From CAZWSC01 sp964636385 (GTDB taxonomy: Bacteria > Eisenbacteria > RBG-16-71-46 > CAIMUX01), in assembly GCA_964636385.1 (NCBI GenBank), contig CAZWSC010000015.1, positions 1 through 11,578 on the forward strand: a stretch of DNA of 11,578 nucleotides, given 5' to 3'. Numbering within the stretch: the first letter of the stretch is position 1; the number at the start of each line of letters is the position of its first letter. Positions 1 through 7,424 of this stretch are shown piece after piece. A program made the position numbers and the translations under genes. Below the pieces are notes generated by a model, which was given only the letters and a program-made list of their open reading frames with translations, was not told the DNA's origin and made no database searches.

Positions 1-1
1 C

Positions 2-1111
2 CCGGCCGTGTGTCAGGCCGAGGGAGCTGTCAGCAGCTCGACGGATCTGAAGTTCTGGGGGCGCATGGCCTTCAACATGAGCTACGACACGGCGAAACGG
101 GACGGCGTCGACTTCGCCACCTTCCTCGTTGACGATGACTCGGAGGCGCTGAACTTCAACCCGCGGGACACACGTCTAGGATTCCGGGCATCCAGCCAGG
201 ACGGGGACTGGAAGTACTGCGGTGTCTTCGAGATCGACTTCTACGGAGATAACAATGGCGCCAACTTCCTTCCCCGTATGCGTCTCGGGTATGGTGAGAT
301 GGCGCATGCCGACGGCTACTCTCTGCGCTTCGGCCAGGACTGGGTTCCGATCGGGCAGCAGAATCCCGCCACGATGGATTTCGGGATCCTCGCCTACGGC
401 GGAAACGTGTGGAATCGCGTTCCGCAGGTGACCTTCCGCTACAAGATGGATGACCTGGAGCTTCTGGCCGGGGCGATGAAGCAGCGTCTTGAAGGGGCTG
501 ATACCGAGAAGATGCCCTGGATGATGGCCCGGGTTGCCTACTCCAACTTCCTGGACGGCAAGGGCACCGTGGCGCTGGGTGCCGGCTTCAGGTCTGTGAC
601 ATTCGAGAATGAAGAGCCGGAACTGGATGACGAGGGAAATGAGATGGGGATGGTGATGGTCGAGTACGACTACTCTCCCTACGTGGTCGTCGGCGAGGTG
701 AACCTTCCCTTCACGGACCAGTTCTCGCTGGTCGGCGAGTTCTGGACCGGCTCATCGATGGGTGGCGAGTTCATGCGCGGTGGCTTCGGTTATGACCAGC
801 AGGCGGCCAGGACGGAGATCGCATCCACGGGCGGCTTCGCAAACCTGTCGTTCAAGGCGATGCCTAAGATGACGATCAACGCCGGGGGCGGCATCGACAT
901 GCCGAACGAGGACGACATCGAGGGACTCGGCGTGCTGTTCCGCAAGAACACGGTCGCCTTCGGGAATGTGAGGCACCAGTTGTCGAAGAACTTCGGCCTC
1001 GGGCTCGAGCTGATGCACTTCATCACGGAGAGCACCGAGCTCGACGATGACGAGAAGTTCATCGAGCACACCGGACAGCGCGTAACCTTCGGTACCTGGT
1101 TCAACTTCTAG
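2..1111 (+). CDS. DcaP-like outer-membrane porin, 5' partial
   Basis: The gene enters from the left edge. In frame, the first residues visible are P-A-V-C-Q-A followed by E-G-A-V, which look like the end of a Sec signal peptide with cleavage after QA. The GTG at position 8 is therefore probably not the start, and the true start lies outside the window. About 367 residues follow. They are rich in alternating, aromatic-containing beta-strands and end in Trp-Phe-Asn-Phe, the C-terminal aromatic typical of barrels inserted by BAM. The stretch with TRLGFRA, then FEIDFYG, RMRLGYG, SLRFGQDW and RVPQVTFRY follows the order of motifs in DcaP-like trimeric porins (family knowledge). Several predicted loops are very acidic (runs of D and E near 144-160, 612-645, 901-925 and 1033-1060). 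The substrate is unknown. A generic porin of another family is the alternative. The gene is followed directly by a terminator. Confidence 0.75.
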   Translation, partial: PAVCQAEGAVSSSTDLKFWGRMAFNMSYDTAKRDGVDFATFLVDDDSEALNFNPRDTRLGFRASSQDGDWKYCGVFEIDFYGDNNGANFLPRMRLGYGEMAHADGYSLRFGQDWVPIGQQNPATMDFGILAYGGNVWNRVPQVTFRYKMDDLELLAGAMKQRLEGADTEKMPWMMARVAYSNFLDGKGTVALGAGFRSVTFENEEPELDDEGNEMGMVMVEYDYSPYVVVGEVNLPFTDQFSLVGEFWTGSSMGGEFMRGGFGYDQQAARTEIASTGGFANLSFKAMPKMTINAGGGIDMPNEDDIEGLGVLFRKNTVAFGNVRHQLSKNFGLGLELMHFITESTELDDDEKFIEHTGQRVTFGTWFNF

Positions 1112-1131
1112 TCCAGTTCGGCACCTTTGCG

Positions 1132-1169
1132 AAAACCCCGCCGGTACGTTGATACCGGCGGGGGCTTTT
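1132..1169. terminator. Bidirectional intrinsic terminator
   Basis: A perfect 11-bp stem (1136-1146 CCCCGCCGGTA with 1153-1163 TACCGGCGGGG) encloses a 6-nt loop. It is flanked by AAAA at 1132-1135 and TTTT at 1166-1169, so it can terminate transcription in both directions. It sits 24 bp after the porin stop and 80-odd bp after the stop of the convergent sigma54 regulator, and so closes both units. Confidence 0.9.
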
Positions 1170-1249
1170 CGTCGTTCGCCGGGTCCGTGCGCAACGCAGT
1201 GTGCGCGCATGTCCGGTCTCCGCAGTGGAGGACTCACGAAAGGCCCGGA

Positions 1250-3721
1250 TCAGACGGAGCCTTCGGCCCCCAGCAGCCTGTAGAGCTTGGCCCTGGAGAT
1301 CCCGAGCAGGGCAGCAGCCCGGCTGCGGTTGCCCGCCGTTACCGCCAGGGCCCTGTGCACCTCTCCCGGGCCGGGAGGGCTGAGGTGCGGACCCATTCCC
1401 GGCAGGCTGCGCGCCGACAGCAGGCCCCTCACCATCCCCGGTCCTGCATCGCAGGCCCTGTCCGCCTGCAGTCTGAGGTGAAGCCGCGCCAGGAAGTGAT
1501 CGAGCTCCCGGACATTCCCGGGCCAGGAGTACTCCTCGAGAAGCTTCATGCTGGGTCTCTCCGTCAGCCATCCGGGGGGCTCCGCATCCGGGGCGAGCCG
1601 CGTCCAGATGTGTCCCACCAGCAGGCCGAGGTCTTCCCGCCTCTCGCGCAGAGGAGGAAGATCCAGACGCCCCTGCGCGAGGCGGTAGTACAGATCGCTT
1701 CGGAAGAGCCCCTGCGACGCCCTTTCCATCAGCGGGTAGTGCGTTGCCGCCATGACGCCCACCGACACCCTGCGGATCACGGTCGAGCCAAGGGAGCGCA
1801 CCTCCCTCGCATCCAGAAACCGAAGCACGGATCCCTGGCCGCGGGGCTCCAGGTCGCCCACTTCGTCCAGGAAAAGGGTTCCGCCGGCCGCCTCGGAGAC
1901 AAGGCCCCGGCGTGATCTGTCGGCGCCTGTATAAGCACCCCGCTCAACTCCGAACAGCTCGCTCTCCACAAGGGAGGCCGGGCACGCCGCGCAGTTGAAG
2001 GGCAGGAACCGCCCCGATCTTCCACTCAGCTCATGCATGCCGCGCGCCACCAGATCTTTTCCGGTCCCGGTCTCGCCTTGTATAAGGACCCCCGCTCCGC
2101 TTCGCGCCAGATCGGCAGCCTCTTCGAGGAGTGCCATGAGGTTTCGGGAGCGTGTCACGATCCCGAGCCTCTGCCAGACCGGCTCAACCGGGCGGATCCG
2201 CCGCCTGGCCCGCGGCTTTCCGGCCGAACCAGGATCGTCCGGCTGCCCGGGCGGATCGCATGCCGGCGGCGTCGAACACGCAGGGCATTCCTGCTCCACG
2301 GTCGATGGTGCCGGAACCATCCCGGGGTCTCGTTGCTCCGCCGGATGCAGGGGCGGGCGGAAACGCTCCCACTCTCCGTTCAGTTGACCGCCTTCCGCCG
2401 CCTTCCGGCCCCTGGAGTTGAGGAACCGAAGCCAGTCACGGACAAGCCGGACTTCCAGCCGCTCCTCCATGGCGCGATACCGTTCCAGGGCCGCGTGCAG
2501 TTCTTCGCGAGCCCCTTCAGGATCGGACAGGCCTGCCAACGCCACTCCTGCAAGGCGTCGACCCTGGGCCTCTTCCCAGGCAAGACCCCGTACTTCGGCC
2601 AGCCTGTATGCATCGCAGGCATATCGACCGGCATCATCGAACCTTCCCTCCAGGAGGGCGAGCAGCGACTCACGGATTCCACACTCCACAATCAGATCCC
2701 CGGAGGGCGCGATCCGCTCGGCGATCCTGCGGCAGAGAGCCAGGGCGCGGCGTGCCGAGCCCAGACGCCCGCCAAGCGCAAGGGCCTCTCCGAGGAACTC
2801 CAGGCTGAGGCAGGCTTCGCGCGGCAGGCGCATTGCACGTGCACGTCTCCAGGTGGCAAGAAGGCGGCGGCGTGCCGGAGCAATACGCCCCCTGCGAATG
2901 GCAGAGGCGGCAATGCCGATGTCGGCGCGCAGTTCAAGGATGCTCTGACTCGCAGCCCTCGCGTTGCGGCGGGCTTCTGTGAAAGCGGCAGAAGCCTCCC
3001 GCGGCGCCCCAACCCTGTTGAGGAGCCAGCCCCGGTTCAGATGATCCCTGGCGACCCCTATCCAATCGCCGCCTCTTCTGTGCAAACGCGCAGCCTTAAG
3101 ATAGAGGCGGAGCGCCTCCGGATTACGGCCGCGCATGCGGAACGTCCACGCCATGAGGCCACAGGCATTGCCCAGAAGCGAGCAGTCTTCGGCATCTTCG
3201 GCCCTCTCCATGATCTGTACAGCTACACTCTCGGCCCCCTCGAAGTCGCCGAGACGCGCGAGGGCCTCCTGTTTCCTTGCAAGGAGATCGACTGCCGCCT
3301 GATGCCTTGCTCTCTCCAGCACGGCGGCGGGAACGCGCCGGCACCACTCGAGGGCCTCTGCATATCTCCCCCGCACTATCAGCAGGCGCGCGAGCATGGA
3401 TACGGCCCCTACAAACACATCCACCGATCCCTTGTGGCCATGACGGCACGCCTTTTCCAGATCAGCAAGGCGTTCTTCGCACTCATGGGTCAACCCAAGA
3501 GCCAGACATGCCTCGAGCCAGAGCGTCAGGGCCTCCATGTCCCCGGCCGAACCCTGGTTGCCTTCCGATGATTCTGCCAGCACGGGCGCCAGCACCTCGT
3601 GTGCATACCGCGGAGCGGCTGCGTCAAGATATATGCGTGCCCTGCGCAGGGCCTGACTGATATCCGTATCTGTCAGGGGAGTACAATCTCTTCGGTGTCC
3701 TCTCGTTTCCACCTGACTCAT
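1250..3721 (-). CDS. TPR-containing sigma54-dependent transcriptional activator
   Basis: 823 residues. Residues 1 to about 450 are helical and Ala/Arg/Leu-rich with TPR-like repeats. A Pro-rich linker follows (about 450-515) with a Cys cluster CPACSTPPAC. The AAA+ sigma54-interaction domain (about 520-745) has Walker A GETGTGKD (549-556), the sigma54-contact loop GAYTGA (595-600, Phe replaced by Tyr), Walker B GGTLFLDE (613-620), sensor I ATH where ATN is usual (about 659-661), the arginine-finger region FRSDLYYR (673-680) and WPGNVREL (733-740). A Fis-type HTH lies at about 792-817. By family knowledge it hydrolyses ATP to open sigma54-RNA polymerase promoters. No receiver, PAS or GAF domain is seen, so the TPR part is the likely sensor (inference). 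The start was chosen at ATG 3719-3721 because GAGGAGG (3727-3733) lies 5 nt upstream. An in-frame extension to 3784 lacks such a site and would overlap the gene upstream. It lies 46 bp after the small exported protein gene and is probably cotranscribed with it. Confidence 0.92.
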   Translation of the reverse strand: MSQVETRGHRRDCTPLTDTDISQALRRARIYLDAAAPRYAHEVLAPVLAESSEGNQGSAGDMEALTLWLEACLALGLTHECEERLADLEKACRHGHKGSVDVFVGAVSMLARLLIVRGRYAEALEWCRRVPAAVLERARHQAAVDLLARKQEALARLGDFEGAESVAVQIMERAEDAEDCSLLGNACGLMAWTFRMRGRNPEALRLYLKAARLHRRGGDWIGVARDHLNRGWLLNRVGAPREASAAFTEARRNARAASQSILELRADIGIAASAIRRGRIAPARRRLLATWRRARAMRLPREACLSLEFLGEALALGGRLGSARRALALCRRIAERIAPSGDLIVECGIRESLLALLEGRFDDAGRYACDAYRLAEVRGLAWEEAQGRRLAGVALAGLSDPEGAREELHAALERYRAMEERLEVRLVRDWLRFLNSRGRKAAEGGQLNGEWERFRPPLHPAEQRDPGMVPAPSTVEQECPACSTPPACDPPGQPDDPGSAGKPRARRRIRPVEPVWQRLGIVTRSRNLMALLEEAADLARSGAGVLIQGETGTGKDLVARGMHELSGRSGRFLPFNCAACPASLVESELFGVERGAYTGADRSRRGLVSEAAGGTLFLDEVGDLEPRGQGSVLRFLDAREVRSLGSTVIRRVSVGVMAATHYPLMERASQGLFRSDLYYRLAQGRLDLPPLRERREDLGLLVGHIWTRLAPDAEPPGWLTERPSMKLLEEYSWPGNVRELDHFLARLHLRLQADRACDAGPGMVRGLLSARSLPGMGPHLSPPGPGEVHRALAVTAGNRSRAAALLGISRAKLYRLLGAEGSV

Positions 3722-3726
3722 CTTCG

Positions 3727-3744
3727 CCTCCTCGTTGTCGAATC
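3727..3744 (-). promoter_or_regulatory. Ribosome binding site fixing the regulator start, with shared 10-mer
   Basis: On the minus strand GAGGAGG (3727-3733) lies 5 nt before ATG 3721, which decides the start of the sigma54 activator. Just before it is GATTCGACAA (3735-3744). The same 10-mer stands at the same place relative to the binding site of the GreA-fusion gene (11168-11177). Confidence 0.7.
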
Positions 3745-3767
3745 CGTTTGGTGAAGGTTCTCCGTGC

Positions 3768-4142
3768 TCAGAAGCCGCGAACAACCCTGATTACCCATGC
3801 CCAGCGCGCCAACCCGGCTGTCAGGTTGCGCCCGGTTCCGAGTGCATGATCATCCAGTGGATTCGGATCAACTGGGGCGGACGAAGTGATGACAGGGTCA
3901 TCGGGGATCCGCACATCGGGCCCCCTGCCGTCATGGTGCCCCCTGCCGTCCTGACGGCCTCGGAGCCTCACTTGGTGGTTGTAGAAGTCATCCCCATCCC
4001 CCTCGGCATCGATGGGATAGGGAACCGGAGGAGCCATATAGGCGACTGCTTCAGGCACGGACATCAACAGAGTAGCCATTGTCACAGTGATTAGAAGCCC
4101 GAGCCGTAAAGGAGTCAGATCTCTCCTACTGATGCGGATCAT
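3768..4142 (-). CDS. Small exported protein of unknown function (124 aa)
   Basis: I do not recognise this protein. It has a clear Sec-type signal peptide: a basic start (MIRISRR), a hydrophobic core at about 12-29 and an AVA cleavage motif ending at residue 34. That leaves a mature chain of about 90 residues with no cysteine. The chain starts with a Pro/Tyr-rich part (APPVPYP), then an Asp/Gly/Arg/His-rich part with two DGRG copies six residues apart, and ends in a Trp- and Val-rich basic tail (RWAWVIRVVRGF). The start is ATG 4140-4142, preceded by GGGAGG (4147-4152). An upstream in-frame ATG at 4178 has no binding site. It is the first gene after a strong promoter and lies 46 bp before the TPR-sigma54 activator. 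Its codons (TTA, CTA, AGA, several ACT and CCT) look less GC-biased than those of its neighbours. Promoter, binding site and signal peptide together make a real gene likely. No function can be assigned. Confidence 0.72.
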   Translation of the reverse strand: MIRISRRDLTPLRLGLLITVTMATLLMSVPEAVAYMAPPVPYPIDAEGDGDDFYNHQVRLRGRQDGRGHHDGRGPDVRIPDDPVITSSAPVDPNPLDDHALGTGRNLTAGLARWAWVIRVVRGF

Positions 4143-4214
4143 AAAGCCTCCCTCGACCAACGTTGAGTGGTCCCCCATTGATGATGCTTCGGGGGAGGTG
4201 ATTTGATGGGGGGG

Positions 4215-4243
4215 ATTGTAACACAGGTGTCTTGTACAGTCAA
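4215..4243 (-). promoter_or_regulatory. Sigma70-type promoter of the small-protein/activator unit
   Basis: On the minus strand, TTGACT (4238-4243) and TACAAT (4215-4220) are separated by exactly 17 bp, close to the housekeeping consensus. Transcription would start near 4208, leaving a leader of about 66 nt before ATG 4142. The leader can fold a 6-bp GC stem (4171-4176 with 4191-4196, 14-nt loop). No sigma54-type GG-N10-GC element was noticed here, so the activator gene itself seems to be under housekeeping control. Confidence 0.82.
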
Positions 4244-4298
4244 CAGCGGCATTGCACTAATCGCACCGTGTCGGCCTGGGGACGGCAGTGCTGTACAA
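4232..4298. repeat. Inverted repeat TTGTACAG / CTGTACAA around promoter
   Basis: TTGTACAG at 4232-4239 and CTGTACAA at 4291-4298 are perfect inverted copies 51 bp apart. The first overlaps the end of the -35 box and the spacer of the minus-strand promoter, and the second lies upstream of it. The arrangement suits a repressor or regulator site pair, but chance is possible. Confidence 0.35.
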
Positions 4299-4621
4299 CG
4301 CACAGTAGTGTCCGCTGAACACCTGGTTGGGCAGGCCCGGCGGGACGGCTCATGGCCCGGATGCTGCTGAAGCTGAAGAGGGAGAATGGGCGTGCAAGGC
4401 GCCTCTTACTCTCACGAAGGCACGCGGGGGGCGGTCCCGTGCTCCGATCCCGTCTCGCGGAGGGCGGGTTGTGGACATTCCCCGTCCGCGAACAGGGCAG
4501 AGTGTCCGGTGGACAGTGGGTGGACTCCCGAGCGACGCCGTAGCCCGGGCCGTCCACGGACCTGACTATCGAGGCGGCAATGCGCCGAACAGGCGGCACT
4601 TCATCCGGTCTCTCCGGCCTG
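4244..4621. other. Stretch without a recognisable gene
   Basis: Between the promoter at 4215-4243 and the stop of the transporter gene I see no credible gene. Short open frames on both strands are Arg/Pro/Gly-rich, have no ribosome binding site and resemble no family. The stretch contains several TGGAC/GTCC words (for example around 4471-4525) that can form small hairpins such as TGTCC with GGACA. No T-run follows them, so no terminator for the transporter gene can be named. Confidence 0.5.
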
Positions 4622-6004
4622 TCAGCCTCCGATCAACCCGAGCGCCGTCAGGGCAGCCCTTACGCTGTTGTACAGGACAATCAGAAGCACAACGGGGATC
4701 AGGAAGCGCACGAGGATGAGCCAGAGCGGGAGTATGTTCCTGAAGAACGGGCTGGAGCCGGTCGCGAGCTCCTCGGAGGCGCCCTTCATCCTCCAGCCGA
4801 CGAAGAGAGCCATCAAGAGCGCGCCGAAGACCAGGAAGACATCGCCTGCCAGTGCATCCATGATGCCGAGGGCATCAAGCGAGAGAGCCGGGATAACCCC
4901 GATGAGGGCAATGGCAGAGCCCATGATGAGGGCGGCCTTCCTCCGCCCGATCTTCAGCTCATCCATCACGGAGGATGTGACCACCTCCATCAGCGAGATG
5001 GCGCTGGTGAGGGCCCCTACGACAAGGGCCAGCAGGAAGAGTATCCCGACAATACGACCAGCATCCCCCATCGCCAGGAAGGCTTTCGGGAGAGCGATGA
5101 AGAGCGCGCCAATCGTGCTTTCTCCCACATCGCCGAACAGGCTCAGCGCGGCGATGATCGGGAACAGCGCCAGGCCGGCTATGAAGGCGATTCCGAAGTC
5201 GGCCCCGGCGATCATGCAGGCCTGGCTGTTCACATTCTCCCGCCTCGACAGGTAGGAAGCATATGTCAGCATCGCGCCCATGCCGAGGCTCAGCGAGAAG
5301 AACGCCTGTCCGGCGGCCCGTGAGAGGATGGCCGGGTTGAACAGATCCTTGAGCGATGGATTCAGGTAGAATGCATACCCTTCACGGGACCCTTCGAGTG
5401 TCGAGGCCCACACGGCGATCCCCACAAGGATCAGAAGAAGGACAGGCATGAGCACGACGGATGCCCTCTCGATTCCCCTTTTGATCCCTCCCATGACTAT
5501 GAGCACCGACACGGCCATGAAGAGCAGATGGAAGGCAACCGCGGAGGGGCCCGTCGCAATCTGGTTGAAGCGCTCCCCCGGATCCGACGGGAATCCGCTG
5601 GCGATCGCCTCCAGGGTGTACCTCACGGTCCACCCGGAGATGACGGAGTAGTAGGAGAGGATCAGGAAGCCCGTGGCGACGAAGAGCACACCGAGAGGCA
5701 CCCAGCCCTTTCCCCCGTTCGCCCGGAGTGCGCCGATTGGAGAGAGCCGTGCGCTTCGCCCGATGGCGAGCTCGGCCATCAGAACCGGAACGCCGATGAA
5801 GAGAAGGAGGAGTATGTAGAGGATGACGAATGCCGCGCCGCCGCTTTCCGCGGTTATGTAGGGGAATCGCCACATGTTCCCAAGACCGACTGCGCTGCCA
5901 ACGGCGGCGAGTACGAAGCCGAGCTTGCTTCCCCAGGCCTCGCGCTGCTGAACGGGAGCGCCAGGGTTCATGCCGGCTGTGGGCCGGTTTTCGTTGCCAC
6001 TCAC
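4622..6004 (-). CDS. Sodium:neurotransmitter symporter (NSS/SNF) family transporter
   Basis: 460 residues, the usual size for bacterial NSS proteins, with about 11 hydrophobic segments, as in Tyt1-like members. It is an inner-membrane LeuT-fold transporter that couples sodium to uptake of an amino acid or related amine (family knowledge). The family signature GLGNMWRFPY is at residues 40-49 in TM1. The TM6 motif GQAFFSLSLGMGAMLTYASY is present, with Ser where LeuT has the sodium-ligand Thr254. TM7 carries AGADFGIAFIAGLALFP, with Asp near the LeuT Asn286 position, which as far as I recall is common among bacterial members. The substrate cannot be read from the sequence. The start was chosen at GTG 6002-6004 because GAGGAGG (6012-6018) lies 7 nt upstream. 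An in-frame ATG at 6061 would add 19 polar residues without such a site. It is divergent from the PLP enzyme gene. No clear promoter of its own was found between 6019 and 6178. Confidence 0.93.
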   Translation of the reverse strand: MSGNENRPTAGMNPGAPVQQREAWGSKLGFVLAAVGSAVGLGNMWRFPYITAESGGAAFVILYILLLLFIGVPVLMAELAIGRSARLSPIGALRANGGKGWVPLGVLFVATGFLILSYYSVISGWTVRYTLEAIASGFPSDPGERFNQIATGPSAVAFHLLFMAVSVLIVMGGIKRGIERASVVLMPVLLLILVGIAVWASTLEGSREGYAFYLNPSLKDLFNPAILSRAAGQAFFSLSLGMGAMLTYASYLSRRENVNSQACMIAGADFGIAFIAGLALFPIIAALSLFGDVGESTIGALFIALPKAFLAMGDAGRIVGILFLLALVVGALTSAISLMEVVTSSVMDELKIGRRKAALIMGSAIALIGVIPALSLDALGIMDALAGDVFLVFGALLMALFVGWRMKGASEELATGSSPFFRNILPLWLILVRFLIPVVLLIVLYNSVRAALTALGLIGG

Positions 6005-6011
6005 TCTTCGG

Positions 6012-6018
6012 CCTCCTC
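6012..6018 (-). promoter_or_regulatory. Ribosome binding site deciding a GTG start
   Basis: GAGGAGG on the minus strand, 7 nt before GTG 6004. It is the reason for preferring the GTG over the upstream ATG at 6061 for the transporter. Confidence 0.75.
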
Positions 6019-6178
6019 GTGGTTGGATGTCCGATCCGACTTCCGCAAGGTATCCTGCCATGCTGCAACACCGCTCTGCAGACTAGCGCAGCACGGGGAC
6101 TCCGCTCCACAGCGTTTTCCCGGCGGCGGGAGGCTCATCCGTGCCCGGCGCAGGCCTCCCGGATCCGCTCCGCCACCA

Positions 6179-6207
6179 TTGCCACATCATCCCGACTCGT
6201 CTACAAT
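6179..6207 (+). promoter_or_regulatory. Sigma70-type promoter of the PLP enzyme gene
   Basis: TTGCCA (6179-6184), a 17-bp spacer and TACAAT (6202-6207) match the housekeeping consensus well. Transcription would start near 6214, giving a leader of about 44 nt before ATG 6258. Confidence 0.75.
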
Positions 6208-6257
6208 CTCAGGTCCGGGCAGATCAGTGCACATGCACCAGGGGAGAGCAGCACCAC

Positions 6258-7385
6258 ATGACCAGCCGGCCCCTCTCGAACGCCTTCTCCGGTGTACAGC
6301 GCCCCACGCTGTTCGTGGATGAGCAGAGGGCTCGCCGGAACATTGCCCGCATGGCGGTCAGGGCACTTGCCGCGGAGGTTGTCTTCCGACCGCACTTCAA
6401 GACTCACCAGTCGCCCCAGGTCGCCGAGTGGTTCCGGCAGGCGGGTGTCACCGCCATCGCAGTCTCCTCCCTGGCGATGGCTGAAGGATTCGCGGACCAT
6501 GGATGGGACGACATCCTGATAGCGTTCCCGGTAAACCTGCGCGAGGCCGACAGGATCGCCGGCCTTGCCGCAAGGGTTTCGCTGGGCGTTCTTCTGGACT
6601 CTGCCAAGGCTGCGGACGCCCTGTCCGGAGCGCCCGGCAATTCGGTGAAGGTCTGGATCGAGATCGACACGGGACAGGGCAGGACAGGCCTTCGCTGGAG
6701 CAGGGCAGAGCCCGTTGTGTCACTTGCCGGGCGGATCATCTCCAGCCGCCGGCTGAGTCTGGAAGGGGTTCTTACACACAATGGGATGACGTACGCGGCA
6801 CGAAATGAGCAGGAGATCCTGGAAGCACACAGGCAGTCAATGGAGCGGATGCTGAGTGTCCGGGACGCGCTTTCACAAAACGCAGGCCTTCCGGCAAGGG
6901 TGTCGATCGGCGATACGCCCGCATGCAGCATCCTGGAGAGCTTTCCGGGCGCCGATGAGATCCGCCCGGGCAACTTCGTCTTCTATGACCTGATGCAGGA
7001 ACGGATGGGCTCATGCGCCGCAGAGGATATCGCCGTTGCGGTTGCCTGCCCGGTAGTCGGGATCTACCCGCAGAGACGCGAGATCGTGATCTGCGGCGGG
7101 GCGGTGCATCTCTCGAAGGAGCCACTCCGCAACGGGCAGGGCGAATCGGTGTACGGCTGCCTTGTGGACGTGGACCGTCACGGCCTGCACAGGCTTCGTC
7201 CGGAGTGCTGCGTCACAGCGCTTTCCCAGGAACACGGCACCGTCAGGGTTCCGGATCCGGAGCTATATGAGATAGGGGACCTGGTCTGGGTCGTCCCCGT
7301 GCACTCCTGTCTGACCTGTGACCTGCACACAGGCTACCGCACCTTCGACGGAGAGCCACTGGAGAAGGTGCCAAGGGGATTCTAG
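6258..7385 (+). CDS. Fold-type III PLP enzyme, D-serine dehydratase / D-threonine aldolase family
   Basis: 375 residues, the normal family length. The N-terminal alanine-racemase-like barrel starts near PTLFVDE and carries RPHFKTH (44-50), where Lys48 is the expected PLP Schiff-base lysine. SLEGVLTHNGMTY and IGDTPACS, a likely phosphate-binding region, follow. The C-terminal beta domain has VVPVHSC, with His349 and Cys351 in the HxC arrangement that binds zinc in eukaryotic-type D-serine dehydratase and the related metal site of D-threonine aldolase (family knowledge). It probably acts in the cytoplasm on a D-amino acid or beta-hydroxy amino acid, by dehydration or aldol cleavage. The sequence does not tell which. 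The start is ATG 6258-6260, with GGGGAG (6241-6246) 11 nt upstream and a good promoter before it. The frame stays open upstream to 6141, but that start would lie before the promoter. The divergent NSS transporter may supply its substrate (inference). Confidence 0.88.
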   Translation: MTSRPLSNAFSGVQRPTLFVDEQRARRNIARMAVRALAAEVVFRPHFKTHQSPQVAEWFRQAGVTAIAVSSLAMAEGFADHGWDDILIAFPVNLREADRIAGLAARVSLGVLLDSAKAADALSGAPGNSVKVWIEIDTGQGRTGLRWSRAEPVVSLAGRIISSRRLSLEGVLTHNGMTYAARNEQEILEAHRQSMERMLSVRDALSQNAGLPARVSIGDTPACSILESFPGADEIRPGNFVFYDLMQERMGSCAAEDIAVAVACPVVGIYPQRREIVICGGAVHLSKEPLRNGQGESVYGCLVDVDRHGLHRLRPECCVTALSQEHGTVRVPDPELYEIGDLVWVVPVHSCLTCDLHTGYRTFDGEPLEKVPRGF

Positions 7386-7424
7386 ATTGCCACGTCGATT
7401 TGCCCGGTAAGGAGTATCACCGAA

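Noticed and set aside
2033..3571. Plus-strand open frame of over 500 codons
   Set aside because: It is antisense to the TPR part of the sigma54 activator, has no family features and lacks a binding site. Long antisense frames are expected in GC-rich genes.
3722..3784. N-terminal extension of the sigma54 activator to an upstream ATG
   Set aside because: The extension overlaps the end of the small exported protein gene and contains the GAGGAGG binding site that serves ATG 3721.
4668..4675. Third copy of TTGTACAG
   Set aside because: It lies inside the coding sequence of the transporter (Leu-Tyr-Asn codons), so it is more likely chance than a third operator.
4327..4719. Plus-strand frames at 4327-4719 and 4352-4543, and a minus-strand frame at 4240-4599
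   Set aside because: Arg/Pro/Gly-rich translations with no ribosome binding site, no recognisable domain and partial overlap with the transporter gene or the promoter.
6141..6257. Longer N-terminus of the PLP enzyme from 6141
   Set aside because: It would start upstream of the -35/-10 elements, has no binding site and adds Cys/His-rich residues not expected in the family.
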